Origin: Nodosilinea sp. LEGE 07088 | GTDB taxonomy: Bacteria; Cyanobacteriota; Cyanobacteriia; Phormidesmidales; Phormidesmidaceae | DNA: 32,528 bases | Direction: 5' to 3' | Assembly (NCBI RefSeq): GCF_015207395.1 | Contig: NZ_JADEWX010000054.1 | Span: 1 to 32,528 of the forward strand | Shown: positions 8,333-17,251 of the stretch, piece by piece | Position numbering within the stretch: position 1 is the first letter of the stretch | Layout: the number at the start of each line of letters is the position of its first letter | Made by a program: the position numbers and the translations under genes | The notes under the pieces: model-generated | What the model saw: only the letters and a program-made list of their open reading frames with translations | Databases searched by the model: none | What the model was told of the DNA's origin: nothing

Positions 8333-9070
8333 TCACGCCAGTGGCGTCTTCGCCGGCATCCCCGGCAGGCGAGGGAACTTGTCGGGCGTGCGCTCTACTT
8401 TAGAGAGAATTACATTGTGGCGAATGCCTTGACTTAAGGGCGTTTTTTGCGATCGCACCGCTAGCAGCTGACCGCCCAGGCGCGGCAGAATCGTTGCCAG
8501 GCTGGCCTCTTCTGCCGTCGTCCACTGGCCGCGATAGAGAATGGCCTGGCCGCCGAGCTGAAGCAGCGGCAGCGCATACTCGGCACAGGTATTCGCCGAC
8601 CCCACCGCCCGCAGCAAGGCCAAATCGTAGGCTTCGCGGTGCCGAGGCTGGTGGGCAACCTGCTCCGCCCGCTGGGGCAAGTAGCTGATATTGGCCATGC
8701 CTAGGGTTGCGCAGACCGTTTCTAGGGCAACGAGTTTTTTGCGAGTGGCATCCATCAGCGCGATCGCCCAGTGAGGAAACACCAGCGCCACCGGCAGCCC
8801 CGGAAACCCTCCCCCAGTGCCAATATCGACCACCTGGCGCGGGGGAGCACCGAGTTCTGCCTCTACCAGCCAGGGGGCCACACCCTGCAGCGAGTCCCAC
8901 AGGTGCTTCTCCCAAAAGTCTTCAGGAGAGGTAATCCGGGTGAGGTTAACCTGCTGATTGGCCGTCAAAATCGCTTCGTATAGCTGCTGAAACTGCCCCA
9001 GTTGCACATCCGTGGGCTGCCAGCCCAGGGTGCTCTGCCAGCGATCGCGATCGGTGAGTAACATATTCAT
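8333..9070 (-). CDS. rsmG: 16S rRNA (guanine527-N7)-methyltransferase RsmG
   Basis: SAM-dependent methyltransferase (GidB family) that makes m7G527 in 16S rRNA. The Rossmann motif VVDIGTGGGFPGLPVALVFP is diagnostic, with upstream NLTRITSPEDFWEKHLWDS and downstream DLALLRAVG. A start at 9070 (MNMLLTDRDRW) gives 245 residues; an upstream GTG at 9106 would overlap the ATPase gene by 26 bases and seems less likely. It follows the ABC ATPase gene by 10 bases and is probably co-transcribed. The C-terminal ~25 residues (SKVERTPDKFPRLPGMPAKTPLA) are the typical family tail. Confidence 0.95.
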   Translation of the reverse strand: MNMLLTDRDRWQSTLGWQPTDVQLGQFQQLYEAILTANQQVNLTRITSPEDFWEKHLWDSLQGVAPWLVEAELGAPPRQVVDIGTGGGFPGLPVALVFPHWAIALMDATRKKLVALETVCATLGMANISYLPQRAEQVAHQPRHREAYDLALLRAVGSANTCAEYALPLLQLGGQAILYRGQWTTAEEASLATILPRLGGQLLAVRSQKTPLSQGIRHNVILSKVERTPDKFPRLPGMPAKTPLA

Positions 9071-9080
9071 AGATCTTGGC

Positions 9081-9737
9081 TCACCCAGCTGCCGTCGATA
9101 GTGCACTTTGAGGTACAGGGCTGAGCCTGCCGTGGTCGAGCTGCCAACAGCGATCGGCTAGATGAGCCAGTTCATCTCCATCGTGGGAGACCACTAGTAA
9201 GGTCCAATTTTGTTTCAGCTGCTTGAGCAACGCAATAATCTGCCGACGCATCGACCAGTCTAACCCGGCCGTAGGCTCATCTAGCAGCAGCAGATAGGGT
9301 TTACGAATCAGCTGTACCGCCAGGGCCAAACGCCGCTGCTGACCTCCACTGAGAGAGTGAGGTGCCGCCTGGAGAGACAGCTGCTCTAACCCAACAGCCC
9401 GTAGAGCCTGCTCGATTTGAGCTCGACCGAGTTCTGGGTGACCAAGACGCAACTCTTCTAAAATACTATGGCCGCAAAAATGCCGTTCGGGAAACTGAAA
9501 CACCAGCCCAGCCAGCTGTCGTAGCGACTCTGGATCTAAGTCTTGCTGCCGCCACTGAATAGTCCCACCCGTGGGCTGGGCAAACCCCGCCATAATCTCC
9601 AGCAGAGTACTCTTGCCTGAGCCACTGGGGCCATAGATCAGCCCCAATTGCTGAGGTGCCAACTCCAGCGAGATATCTTGTAGAATAGCCCTCGGGCTCG
9701 CAGGCGGATGGTAGTTAAGCTGGCGAAGATAAAGCAT
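9081..9737 (-). CDS. EcfA/CbiO-like ABC transporter ATP-binding protein
   Basis: 218-residue single ABC ATPase domain. Walker A GPSGSGKS is at 36-43, Q-loop region GLVFQFPERHFCG, signature LSGGQQRRLALA, Walker B LLLLDEPTAGLD and H-loop VVSHDGDE. The FQFPERHFCG stretch is characteristic of energy-coupling-factor ATPases (CbiO/EcfA), which power vitamin or metal uptake through membrane T and S subunits. No EcfT or S component lies nearby. Plants have a chloroplast relative (ABCI11/NAP14 type), so a cyanobacterium-to-plastid lineage is plausible. It is translationally close to rsmG. Substrate unknown. Confidence 0.88.
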   Translation of the reverse strand: MLYLRQLNYHPPASPRAILQDISLELAPQQLGLIYGPSGSGKSTLLEIMAGFAQPTGGTIQWRQQDLDPESLRQLAGLVFQFPERHFCGHSILEELRLGHPELGRAQIEQALRAVGLEQLSLQAAPHSLSGGQQRRLALAVQLIRKPYLLLLDEPTAGLDWSMRRQIIALLKQLKQNWTLLVVSHDGDELAHLADRCWQLDHGRLSPVPQSALSTAAG

Positions 9738-10017
9738 GCCACCTCAAAATTAAACAGTAGACTTGTTCGCAAGAGCTATGGCCAGTCAAACCTCTATCCA
9801 GTGTGCCCTACAGATCAACTCTTGGCATATTTGGAGGCCAATCGCTAAGGGCTAGGCCAATGTAGCTTCTGTAACATTGCTGCTGCAACCCCTCCTCACA
9901 TTCGCCACAATAGAGCCATTAATCCGCCGCAGGGTTGAGTAGATCGGCATTTACCCCTTAACCAAACAAATTAAGGTAATTTCGTTGCACATTCGAGGTC
10001 GTAACAGGTAACTCACT

Positions 10018-10953
10018 ATGGTTTTACAGGTTCGGCGCACTCCAGTTCAGCTGGGGCTGCGCATCAAATCAATTATGGCGGGTGCCCTGGCTTCGGCTTG
10101 TCTGGAGTTATCGCCGATGGCCGCCCACGCAGGCGATCCGTTTCGGCCCACCAATCCCCACGACATTGGCGATAAAACCGAGGCCGTTTTTAATGCATTG
10201 TTTTACGAAGGCAATTATGCCGCTGCCGAATCTCTAGTGGGTGAGGCGATCGCCGCCGAGCCCCATGAACCGATGAATTATGCCATTGCTGCTGCCCTCG
10301 GCTATCTGAATCAAGACACCAATGAGCTGGCTCAACAGGCCGCCATGACCCAGCAGACTGCCGAGGCTCTCAAAGCCCAAGACCCACTCCGCGGCCACCT
10401 CTACAGTGCCGTTGGCATTTTTATGGAAGGAGCCCATGCGATCCAAACCCAGGGTATTGCTCGGGGTACCCCTACAGCATTACGGATGCTACAGCGGGTT
10501 TTTAGAGAGCTAGACGCCGCCGAGGATATCGATGCCAACGATCCGGAACTCAGTTTGCTCAAGGGGTTTATGGATTTGCTCCTAGCCGTCAACCTGCCCT
10601 TTGCCAACCCTGACCAGGCAATCGGTCGGCTACAGAACGGTAACCCCGCCTTTTTATCTCACCGGGGCATTGCCATCGGTATGCGCGATCTCGGTCGTTA
10701 CCCTGAGGCCCTCGTAGAAGTTGACAAAGCCCTTGCCGCTGCCCCTAATAATCCCGATCTGCTCTATCTCAAAGCCCAAATTCTCTTTCTGCAACAGAAG
10801 TATGACGATAGCCTGCCGTTTTACCAGTCGGCCCTAGCCTACGCCGATCAACTACCCACATCGACCGCACGGCAAATTACTTTTGAGGCCTGTCAAGCTG
10901 AGGGGGTGGATGGGGACGTATGCTATGAGCGATCGCTCACCACCTACCCCTAG
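10018..10953 (+). CDS. exported TPR-repeat protein
   Basis: 311 residues. An N-terminal signal peptide ends near MAAHAGDPF (cleavage after AHA, about residue 39), preceded by a basic stretch QVRRTPVQLGLRIK. The mature part starts with DPFRPTNPHDIGDKTEAVFNALF and then consists of helical pairs of the tetratricopeptide type. Examples are YEGNYAAAESLVGEAIAAEP, GRYPEALVEVDKALAAAPNNPDLLYLKA and QKYDDSLPFYQSALAYA. TPR proteins of this kind are scaffolds in the periplasm or thylakoid lumen; the partner is unknown. Two Cys near the C-terminus (CQAEGVDGDVC) could form a disulfide. It is followed by the hairpin at 10971-11011, which probably ends its transcript. Confidence 0.82.
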   Translation: MVLQVRRTPVQLGLRIKSIMAGALASACLELSPMAAHAGDPFRPTNPHDIGDKTEAVFNALFYEGNYAAAESLVGEAIAAEPHEPMNYAIAAALGYLNQDTNELAQQAAMTQQTAEALKAQDPLRGHLYSAVGIFMEGAHAIQTQGIARGTPTALRMLQRVFRELDAAEDIDANDPELSLLKGFMDLLLAVNLPFANPDQAIGRLQNGNPAFLSHRGIAIGMRDLGRYPEALVEVDKALAAAPNNPDLLYLKAQILFLQQKYDDSLPFYQSALAYADQLPTSTARQITFEACQAEGVDGDVCYERSLTTYP

Positions 10954-10970
10954 ATCACAAAACTTCGACT

Positions 10971-11011
10971 GTTTAAGCCCTATGCTGATTAATGCAGCAT
11001 AGGGCTTAAAC
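10971..11011 (+). terminator. 17-bp perfect hairpin abutting the DUF3531 start codon
   Basis: GTTTAAGCCCTATGCTG (10971-10987) and CAGCATAGGGCTTAAAC (10995-11011) are exact reverse complements with a 7-base loop. TTCGA (10964-10968) and TCGAA (11019-11023) could extend the stem across an internal loop. It lies 17 bases after the TPR gene stop, so it may end that transcript, though no T-run follows. Its right arm ends exactly where the next ATG begins at 11012, so it may also govern translation of DUF3531. Confidence 0.65.
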
Positions 11012-11464
11012 ATGCAGGTCGAATTTCGCGAGTGCGACTTCTTTAACCTTTGGATCTGGCTGAAGTTTGAAACTATTCCCTCCAACACAGAGCAGCAGTA
11101 CATTGACGAAGTCTTCTCATCATGGTTTTTTCTTGGCAAGCTAGGCGGCTTTAACGCCGAAAATCTTCAAGTCCAAGACACCGGTCTAGATATCAACTAT
11201 CTGCCCTACGACCAAGATCAGCTCCTCAACAGCATGTTATCGGTCATGCACAATATGGGCGAAGTTCAGTATCAAGGTCTTTGGGCTCGCTGCTGGCTCG
11301 ATTTAGGCACCAGCGACGCTCTGGCGATTGATGTCTTAATCAATACGTTGGAGCAATTCAGTCGTGAATATGTGGCGATCGAAGCCTGTTACATCGGTGG
11401 CGAAAACCCTGACTGGCCGATTCCAGGCAGCGGTCAGCCCGAGTTTGTCGATGAAGACGCCTAA
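11012..11464 (+). CDS. DUF3531 family protein (cyanobacteria/plastid)
   Basis: 150-residue protein matching, from memory, the DUF3531 family conserved in cyanobacteria and plant chloroplasts. Recognisable blocks are the N-terminal MQVEFRECDFFNLWIW, the central FSSWFFLGKLGGFNAENLQVQD, MHNMGEVQYQGLWARCWLDLGTSDA and IGGENPDW. The conserved N-terminus fixes the start at 11012 even though no ribosome-binding site precedes it: the upstream bases are the right arm of a perfect 17-bp hairpin. Soluble and acidic, with no known biochemical function. It converges on prs, whose stop codon is only two bases away. Confidence 0.85.
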   Translation: MQVEFRECDFFNLWIWLKFETIPSNTEQQYIDEVFSSWFFLGKLGGFNAENLQVQDTGLDINYLPYDQDQLLNSMLSVMHNMGEVQYQGLWARCWLDLGTSDALAIDVLINTLEQFSREYVAIEACYIGGENPDWPIPGSGQPEFVDEDA

Positions 11465-11466
11465 CC

Positions 11467-12462
11467 CTAGCGAAACATGCTGCTAACTGAGCTTTCTTCG
11501 TGAATTCGCCAGATTGCTTCACCGAGCAGGTTTGCCATCGACAGCACCGTAAGCTGCTCAAACTGGCGGGCGGCCGTCATCGGAATGGTATTGGTAACAA
11601 TGACTTCCTCAAACAGCCCTGCCGATAGCCGCTCTACCGCCGGGGGGGAGAACACCGAATGAGTGGCACAGGCATAAACCTGCCGTGCTCCCTCCTGCTT
11701 GAGCAAGCGGGCGCCCTCACAAATCGTGCCGGCAGTGTCGATCATGTCATCGACCAGCACAGCGGTTTTACCCCGCACATCGCCCACGACATTCATCACT
11801 TCAGCTACGTTATGGGCTTGACGACGTTTATCAATAATGGCTAGGGGGGCATCGTCAAGCTTCTTGGCAAAGGCGCGAGCCCGAGCTACACCGCCAACGT
11901 CAGGAGAGACAACTACCAAGTCTTCTAGGTTCTTACTGGCGATGTAGTTGATTAGCACTGGTGTGCCGTAGACATGATCGCAAGGAATATCGAAATACCC
12001 CTGAATTTGAGCGGAGTGCAAATCTATGGCTAGAACCCGACTGGCACCCGCTTTGGCCATGAGATTCGCCACCAGTTTAGCCGTAATCGACTCCCGCCCA
12101 GCGGTCTTGCGATCGGCCCGAGCATAGCCATAGTAAGGAATCACAGCTGTAATTTGGCGGGCCGAGGCGCGCCGACAGGCATCAATCATGATCAGCAGCT
12201 CCATCAGGTGATCATTCACCGGATAGCAGGTCGGCTGAATTAAGTAGACATCGCAGCCACGAATCGACTCTTGGATTTGGATGTAGACTTCGCCATCGGC
12301 AAAGCGCTTGCGCACCATTGGGCCTAAATCAAGTCCCAGGTAGCGGGCCACCTCCCTCGCCAAATCCACGTTAGCTGAGCCAGAAAATAGCTTGAGGCGA
12401 CTGTTTTCCCCAAAGCTGGGCAGCAGCGATGTTTGAAGCGGCGCGGTGGCAGAACGAATCAC
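11467..12462 (-). CDS. prs: ribose-phosphate pyrophosphokinase (PRPP synthetase)
   Basis: 331-residue cytoplasmic enzyme making PRPP from ribose-5-phosphate and ATP, feeding purine, pyrimidine, NAD, histidine and tryptophan synthesis. Visible motifs are LKLFSGSANVDLAREVARYLG, the RFADGEVYIQIQESIRG catalytic region, PYYGYARADRK, VLAIDLHSAQIQGYFDIPCDH and the PRPP-binding loop VLVDDMIDTAGTI. Length and full domain structure match bacterial class I enzymes; the N-terminal ~20 residues (MIRSATAPLQTSLLPSF) are a short extension common in cyanobacteria. The gene ends two bases from the convergent DUF3531 stop, so the 3' ends of the two transcripts must overlap. Confidence 0.97.
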   Translation of the reverse strand: MIRSATAPLQTSLLPSFGENSRLKLFSGSANVDLAREVARYLGLDLGPMVRKRFADGEVYIQIQESIRGCDVYLIQPTCYPVNDHLMELLIMIDACRRASARQITAVIPYYGYARADRKTAGRESITAKLVANLMAKAGASRVLAIDLHSAQIQGYFDIPCDHVYGTPVLINYIASKNLEDLVVVSPDVGGVARARAFAKKLDDAPLAIIDKRRQAHNVAEVMNVVGDVRGKTAVLVDDMIDTAGTICEGARLLKQEGARQVYACATHSVFSPPAVERLSAGLFEEVIVTNTIPMTAARQFEQLTVLSMANLLGEAIWRIHEESSVSSMFR

Positions 12463-12701
12463 AGCTTTCCTCTGAGCGGTTTTACCGAGAAAATCGTAAC
12501 ACTCTCAACCCAAAAGCTTTTGAGTATTTGTTCCTATCGTGAAGAGTTCAAATGAAAAAATACATTTGCTGTGGCTCTCCTTAACATCCCCTCACAAAGG
12601 GCAAACGTCACACCAAAACTCTAGAGATTTCTAAGCCGGATCAACTATTACACCAATGAGATAGCTAACATCCCTGAAATTTGCCAACTATCTTTTTCAT
12701 C

Positions 12702-13019
12702 CTAAACCTCGTCAGTTAGCCACTCTAGGGCTCGAGCCCCGAGGGGCAGCGGTATGCTGACGGCTTTCCCGAGGCGAGGGCGATCGCGGGTGGCATCAAT
12801 CCACCGTCGCACATAGTCGCCCTGCCCCCATTCATTGAGGTAGAGCGCCACCCGATCGAGATGCGCCAGATATTCGTCTTCGCTTAAGGGAAACGACACC
12901 TGCTCTAGATAGCGCCACATGATTTGAAGAAAGATTTTGCCTTGGGTACGTCGAAACTGAATGTCAAACGAAAATCCCCACTTATCCAGCAACCAGCACT
13001 GCAAATCTGCCCCGGTCAT
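12702..13019 (-). CDS. DUF3067 family protein
   Basis: 105 residues from ATG 13019, chosen because GAGG lies eight bases upstream and because DUF3067 proteins begin MTG(x)DL. Hallmarks from memory of the family are WGFSFDIQFRRTQGKIFLQIMWRYLEQ, FPLSEDEYLAHLD and RPRLGKAVSIPL. A longer frame from 13097 exists but its extra 26 residues look non-conserved. It is found in cyanobacteria and plastid-bearing eukaryotes; function unknown. It lies upstream of prs on the same strand, with a 239-base AT-rich gap, so the two are probably separate units. Confidence 0.85.
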   Translation of the reverse strand: MTGADLQCWLLDKWGFSFDIQFRRTQGKIFLQIMWRYLEQVSFPLSEDEYLAHLDRVALYLNEWGQGDYVRRWIDATRDRPRLGKAVSIPLPLGARALEWLTDEV

Positions 13020-13486
13020 TTGATTTGCCTCTGCCATCACCGCCACCGCCCATATACATTTCTTTACGATACGCCCTATCGTAAAAGCCTGCCTCATTCA
13101 GCAGTTTAGACCTCAAAAATAAGCAAAATAATCCAAAAACTAGACCAAAAATGAAATTTAAACCATTTTGAAGGCCATTTAAATCGCCTAGGCTTACCTA
13201 GCTCTGCATTAGGCTGATTTCTGGCTAACTGTATCTATCAAGGCTGCGATCGCATCGCGCCGTTAATCTCTGGTCGCGATTAGCTACGAACAGCGAGGTG
13301 CAATAATACGATTGGTAAAGCTGGAAGGCGTGGTCAGCGGTGTCGAGACTGCTCCAATCGTTGCCCCACAAGGGGTTTGCCAGGTCGATGTCACAGGTGG
13401 TTTAGATCACCGTTGTTGGCCTGGGGCCGGCTAACGCCATCACAATAAGTTGTTATTCGTTTGAAACAGGTATACCAGTCTGGATT
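13020..13486. other. intergenic region between DUF3067 and petC
   Basis: The left part (13098-13200) is AT-rich and holds the promoter for the minus-strand DUF3067 gene. The right part is GC-richer and carries the petC leader. A 45-codon open stretch (13300-13434) has no ribosome-binding site or recognisable content and I do not call it. An 8-bp palindrome GGTATACC (13469-13476) lies 10 bases before the petC ATG and may be part of an operator or -10 region. Confidence 0.5.
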
Positions 13487-14029
13487 ATGACTCAAGCTTC
13501 TGGAACCTCCGATGTCCCTGATTTGGGACGCCGCCAATTTATGAATCTGCTCACCCTGGGGGCCGCCACTGGTGCCGTTGGGGGCATGCTCTATCCGATC
13601 GTGAAATACTTTGTCCCACCCTCAAGCGGCAGTGGCGGCGGCGGGGTAACGGCTAAGAATGAGCTCGGCAACGATGTCGTTGCCAGTCAGTTTGTAGCTG
13701 CCCACAAACCTGGCGATCGCGTTTTGGTGCAAGGCCTCAAGGGTGATCCCACCTACCTGGTAGTCCAGGAAAGTGGCTCGCTTGAAAGCTATGGCATCAA
13801 CTCGATTTGCACCCACCTGGGCTGTGTGGTGCCCTGGAATTCCAGCGAGAACAAATTCATGTGTCCTTGCCATGGTTCTCAGTACGATGCCGCCGGCAAA
13901 GTAGTGCGTGGCCCTGCGCCCCTGTCGTTGGCCTTGGCCCATGCTGATGTGACTGAAGATGACAAAGTTTCTCTCACCAATTGGACTGAAACTGACTTCC
14001 GTACCGGCGAATCTCCCTGGTGGGCCTAG
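13487..14029 (+). CDS. petC: cytochrome b6f Rieske iron-sulfur subunit
   Basis: 180-residue Rieske protein that accepts electrons from plastoquinol and passes them to cytochrome f in the thylakoid b6f complex. A Tat-like N-terminus (GRRQFMN, residues 14-20) is followed by a single membrane helix (about 21-43) and the flexible Gly-rich hinge GSGGGG. The 2Fe-2S ligands are in CTHLGC (Cys108, His110) and CPCHGS (Cys126, His129), with disulfide cysteines 113 and 128. The length is standard. It is 46 bases upstream of petA, the classic petCA operon. Confidence 0.98.
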   Translation: MTQASGTSDVPDLGRRQFMNLLTLGAATGAVGGMLYPIVKYFVPPSSGSGGGGVTAKNELGNDVVASQFVAAHKPGDRVLVQGLKGDPTYLVVQESGSLESYGINSICTHLGCVVPWNSSENKFMCPCHGSQYDAAGKVVRGPAPLSLALAHADVTEDDKVSLTNWTETDFRTGESPWWA

Positions 14030-14075
14030 GCATCATTTGCGCTACGGCAACCCGCAATCACACACCCCAGTTGAC

Positions 14076-15056
14076 ATGACCCTTGAACGCATGAACAGAC
14101 TCATTTCCCTGATTACCCGCCTGCGCCCTTTTGCCATTGTTAGTGCCACAATTTTGACACTGCTGACAGGCTGGCTGGCGGTTCCCCAAACTGCCGAAGC
14201 ATATCCCTTCTGGGCCCAAGAAAATTATGAGACGCCGCGTGAAGCCACCGGCCGGATCGTGTGTGCAAACTGTCACCTAGCGGCCAAGCCGACTAAGGTC
14301 GAAGTCCCCCAGGCCGTTTTGCCTGACTCAGTCTTCAAGCTAAAGGTTGAGATCCCCTACGATCTAGACACCCAGCAGGTACTCGGCGACGGCAGCAAGG
14401 GTGGTCTTAATGTCGGTGCTGTGGTAGTTCTGCCTGAAGGATTCAAGATCGCTCCCCCCGATCGCATCTCCGAGGAGCTGCAGGAAGAAGTGGGGAACAC
14501 CTACTTCCTGCCCTACAGCGATACCCAAGAAAATATCGTGCTGGTTGGCCCCCTACCTGGTGAGCAGTACCAAGAGATTATTTTCCCGGTGCTGGCTCCC
14601 GACCCTGGCCAAGACAAGTCAGTTTCCTTTGGCAAATACCAAATTCATGTTGGGGGTAACCGAGGGCGTGGCCAGGTATATCCCACGGGCCAGGCAAGCA
14701 ACAACACCGCCTATAACGCTACCGCTAGCGGCGTTGTCACTGGAATTGAGCCCCAGGCTGCCGGTGGTTATTTGGTCACTATCCAGTCTGACGCTGGCGA
14801 TGACGTGGTTGACACGATTCCCGCTGGCCCTGAACTGCTAGTCGCTGAAGGCGATGCCGTAGAAGCTGGCAAGCCCCTGACCTCTAATCCTAACGTCGGT
14901 GGTTTTGGTCAAATGGACACCGAAATCGTGCTCCAGAGCCCAAATCGAATCAAGGGTTTGGTCGCCTTCTTAGCCGCCGTCATGCTGACCCAAATCATGC
15001 TGGTACTCAAGAAGAAGCAGGTCGAGAAGGTGCAAGCGGCTGGCTTGACTTTCTAG
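14076..15056 (+). CDS. petA: apocytochrome f
   Basis: 326 residues from ATG 14076 (ATG 14091 is an alternative, five residues shorter; neither has a clear ribosome-binding site). A Sec signal peptide ends at AEA, so the mature protein starts YPFWAQ, whose Tyr1 amine is the axial heme ligand. The heme attachment motif CANCH follows closely. The large lumenal domain ends in a C-terminal membrane anchor ([20 protein letters not shown]). It donates electrons to plastocyanin or cytochrome c6. Second gene of petCA; the intrinsic terminator at 15114-15140 closes the unit. Confidence 0.97.
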   Translation: MTLERMNRLISLITRLRPFAIVSATILTLLTGWLAVPQTAEAYPFWAQENYETPREATGRIVCANCHLAAKPTKVEVPQAVLPDSVFKLKVEIPYDLDTQQVLGDGSKGGLNVGAVVVLPEGFKIAPPDRISEELQEEVGNTYFLPYSDTQENIVLVGPLPGEQYQEIIFPVLAPDPGQDKSVSFGKYQIHVGGNRGRGQVYPTGQASNNTAYNATASGVVTGIEPQAAGGYLVTIQSDAGDDVVDTIPAGPELLVAEGDAVEAGKPLTSNPNVGGFGQMDTEIVLQSPNRIKGLVAFLAAVMLTQIMLVLKKKQVEKVQAAGLTF

Positions 15057-15113
15057 GTGTTGCTAGGGCATCACATCCTTAACTCAACGATTTGTAGCAC
15101 GTCAAGACTGCTC

Positions 15114-15140
15114 AAAGGGGCGCTTACTAGCGTCCCTTTT
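15114..15140 (+). terminator. petCA operon terminator
   Basis: Stem AAAGGGGCGCT / AGCGTCCCTTT with a G-U pair and a 4-base loop, ending in CTTTTG. It lies 57 bases after the petA stop. Confidence 0.75.
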
Positions 15141-15306
15141 GTTGTGGGTTTAGATTTAGCTGTCGCTACATTCGTTAGAGGTCTGTCAGTTGAGCTACAA
15201 TTGTTAAGTATTTTTGCATATTCGGAACTTGTCTTGAGCCTCCTAACGTTTGGCGCTCGGGGATAGTTTCGTCGCCCGTTTATTGTCGCCCAGGTTTTAC
15301 CCAGTT

Positions 15307-17097
15307 ATGACGATTCCTATCCGCAACGTCGCCATTATTGCCCACGTTGACCATGGCAAAACCACTCTGGTAGATGCCCTGCTAAAGCAGTCTGGTATTT
15401 TTCGTGAGGGGGAAGACGTTCCTGACTGCGTGATGGACTCCAACGACCTGGAGCGCGAGCGAGGCATCACCATCTTGTCTAAGAACACCGCCGTTCACTA
15501 TCAAGATACGCTCATCAACATTATCGACACCCCTGGTCACGCCGACTTTGGCGGTGAGGTTGAGCGAGTGCTGGGTATGGTAGATGGCTGCATTTTGATT
15601 GTGGATGCTAACGAAGGCCCGATGCCCCAGACTCGATTTGTGCTAAAAAAGGCTCTGGAAAAAGGCCTGCGCCCCATTGTGGTGGTGAATAAGATTGACC
15701 GCCCCCAGGCCGAACCCCATGGAGCCGTCGATAAAGTACTCGACTTATTTATCGAACTGGGGGCAGACGACGATCAGTGCGAATTTCCCTACCTCTTTGC
15801 GTCGGGCTTGTCGGGCTATGCCAAGTCCCAGCTCGAAGACGAGGGCGTAGACATGCAGCCCCTATTTGAGTCGATTCTTGACCATGTGCCGCCGCCGGTG
15901 GGCGATATTGAGAAGCCCCTGCAAATTCAGGTAACTACCCTCGATTATTCTGAGTATCTGGGTCGTATCATCATCGGCAAAATTCACAACGGCGTCATCA
16001 ATGCCGGGCAGCAGGCGGCTCTCGTCAAGGAAGATGGCAGTCTAGTGAAGTCTAAGATTTCTAAACTGCTGGGCTTTGATGGCCTCCAGCGCATCGAGAT
16101 TGAGCAAGCCTCAGCGGGCAACATTGTGGCGGTAGCGGGTTTTGCCGATGCCAATATCGGCGAGACCATCACCTGCCCCACCAATCCCCAGGCGTTGCCG
16201 TTGATCAAGGTTGATGAGCCGACTCTGCAGATGACCTTTGTGGTGAATGACTCGCCGTTTGCAGGTCAAGAAGGCACCTTTGTGACCTCGCGACAGCTGC
16301 GCGATCGCCTCATGCGAGAGCTGGAAACCAATGTAGCGCTGCGGGTTGAGCCCACCGATTCGCCTGACCGATTCTCGGTCTCAGGCCGAGGTGAGCTGCA
16401 CCTCGGCATTTTGATCGAAACCATGCGCCGAGAGGGCTATGAGTTTCAGGTGTCGCAGCCTCAGGTAATTTATCGTGAGGTCAACGGTCAGCCCTGTGAA
16501 CCCTATGAATTGTTGGTGCTCGATGTACCCGAAGATGGAGTGGGCGGCTGCATGGAGCGCCTTGGTCAACGCCGTGGTGAACTCCAAGACATGCGCATCA
16601 TGGGAGACGGGCGCGCTACCCTCGAATTTGTGATCCCGGCTCGCGGCCTGATTGGTTTTCGGGGTGAGTTCATGCGTCTTACCCGGGGAGCAGGCATTAT
16701 GAACCATAGCTTCCACGACTATCGAGCGCTGTGTGGCGACATTGAGGCTCGCCGTAACGGTGTCCTGATCGCCTTTGAGGAAGGTGTGGCGACCTTCTAT
16801 TCGCTCAAGAATGCCGAAGACCGGGGGGTGTTCTTCATTAACCCTGGCACCAAGGTCTACAAGGGCATGATTGTTGGGGAACACAACCGTAACCAGGATC
16901 TCGACCTTAATGTCTGCAAGACCAAGCAACTGACGAACCATCGTGCCGCTGGCGGCGATGAGCTTGTGCAACTACAGACCCCGATCGACATGAGCCTAGA
17001 GCGAGCCCTAGAGTACATCGGCCCCAATGAACTGGTGGAAGTCACTCCAGAATCGATTCGCCTGCGGAAAATGTCTAAGAAGCTTGTTAAGCGGTAA
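15307..17097 (+). CDS. typA: translational GTPase TypA/BipA
   Basis: 596-residue ribosome-associated GTPase of the EF-G-like family, involved in 50S assembly and stress adaptation. The ATG at 15307 is chosen because family members begin with a short leader then [16 protein letters not shown]; the frame extends upstream to 15250 but without conservation. G1 is AHVDHGKTT (12-20), switch regions include ERERGITI, G3 DTPGHADF and G4 NKIDRP. Later come the beta-barrel domain II, domain III, domain V ([17 protein letters not shown]) and the BipA-specific C-terminal domain ([17 protein letters not shown] ... MSKKLVKR). A two-part hairpin terminator follows the stop. Confidence 0.96.
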   Translation: MTIPIRNVAIIAHVDHGKTTLVDALLKQSGIFREGEDVPDCVMDSNDLERERGITILSKNTAVHYQDTLINIIDTPGHADFGGEVERVLGMVDGCILIVDANEGPMPQTRFVLKKALEKGLRPIVVVNKIDRPQAEPHGAVDKVLDLFIELGADDDQCEFPYLFASGLSGYAKSQLEDEGVDMQPLFESILDHVPPPVGDIEKPLQIQVTTLDYSEYLGRIIIGKIHNGVINAGQQAALVKEDGSLVKSKISKLLGFDGLQRIEIEQASAGNIVAVAGFADANIGETITCPTNPQALPLIKVDEPTLQMTFVVNDSPFAGQEGTFVTSRQLRDRLMRELETNVALRVEPTDSPDRFSVSGRGELHLGILIETMRREGYEFQVSQPQVIYREVNGQPCEPYELLVLDVPEDGVGGCMERLGQRRGELQDMRIMGDGRATLEFVIPARGLIGFRGEFMRLTRGAGIMNHSFHDYRALCGDIEARRNGVLIAFEEGVATFYSLKNAEDRGVFFINPGTKVYKGMIVGEHNRNQDLDLNVCKTKQLTNHRAAGGDELVQLQTPIDMSLERALEYIGPNELVEVTPESIRLRKMSKKLVKR

Positions 17098-17118
17098 TAT
17101 TGCTGGCTGAGGAAACCT

Positions 17119-17172
17119 AAAAGCGCCGATCTCTTGCTTGTGATCAAGCAAGCTTGCAGATTGGGCGCTTTT
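17119..17172 (+). terminator. typA terminator, nested double hairpin
   Basis: An outer stem AAAAGCGCC (17119-17127) / GGCGCTTTT (17164-17172) encloses an inner stem CTTGCTT (17133-17139) / AAGCAAG (17146-17152). The outer stem ends in four T's. It lies 21 bases after the typA stop. Confidence 0.75.
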
Positions 17173-17251
17173 GTCGTTGATGCAGGCAGGCTCAAGGGTC
17201 TGGGTATGCTGAGGCAGAGTTGCTCGCGCACTACGGTAGAGGGAAACAAGT

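Noticed and set aside
9891-9905. CCTCCTCACATTC, similar to the CTCCTCACAC core of the small RNA Yfr1
   Set aside because: Not an exact match to the conserved core and no flanking hairpins with a T-run; it more likely belongs to the promoter region of the TPR gene.
13300-13434. 45-codon open stretch upstream of petC
   Set aside because: Only weak alternative starts, no ribosome-binding site, composition not distinctive. Treated as petC leader.
15057-15266. 69-codon frame directly after petA
   Set aside because: It starts with the base after the petA stop and runs through the petCA terminator hairpin; no ribosome-binding site and no recognisable domain despite a hydrophobic middle.
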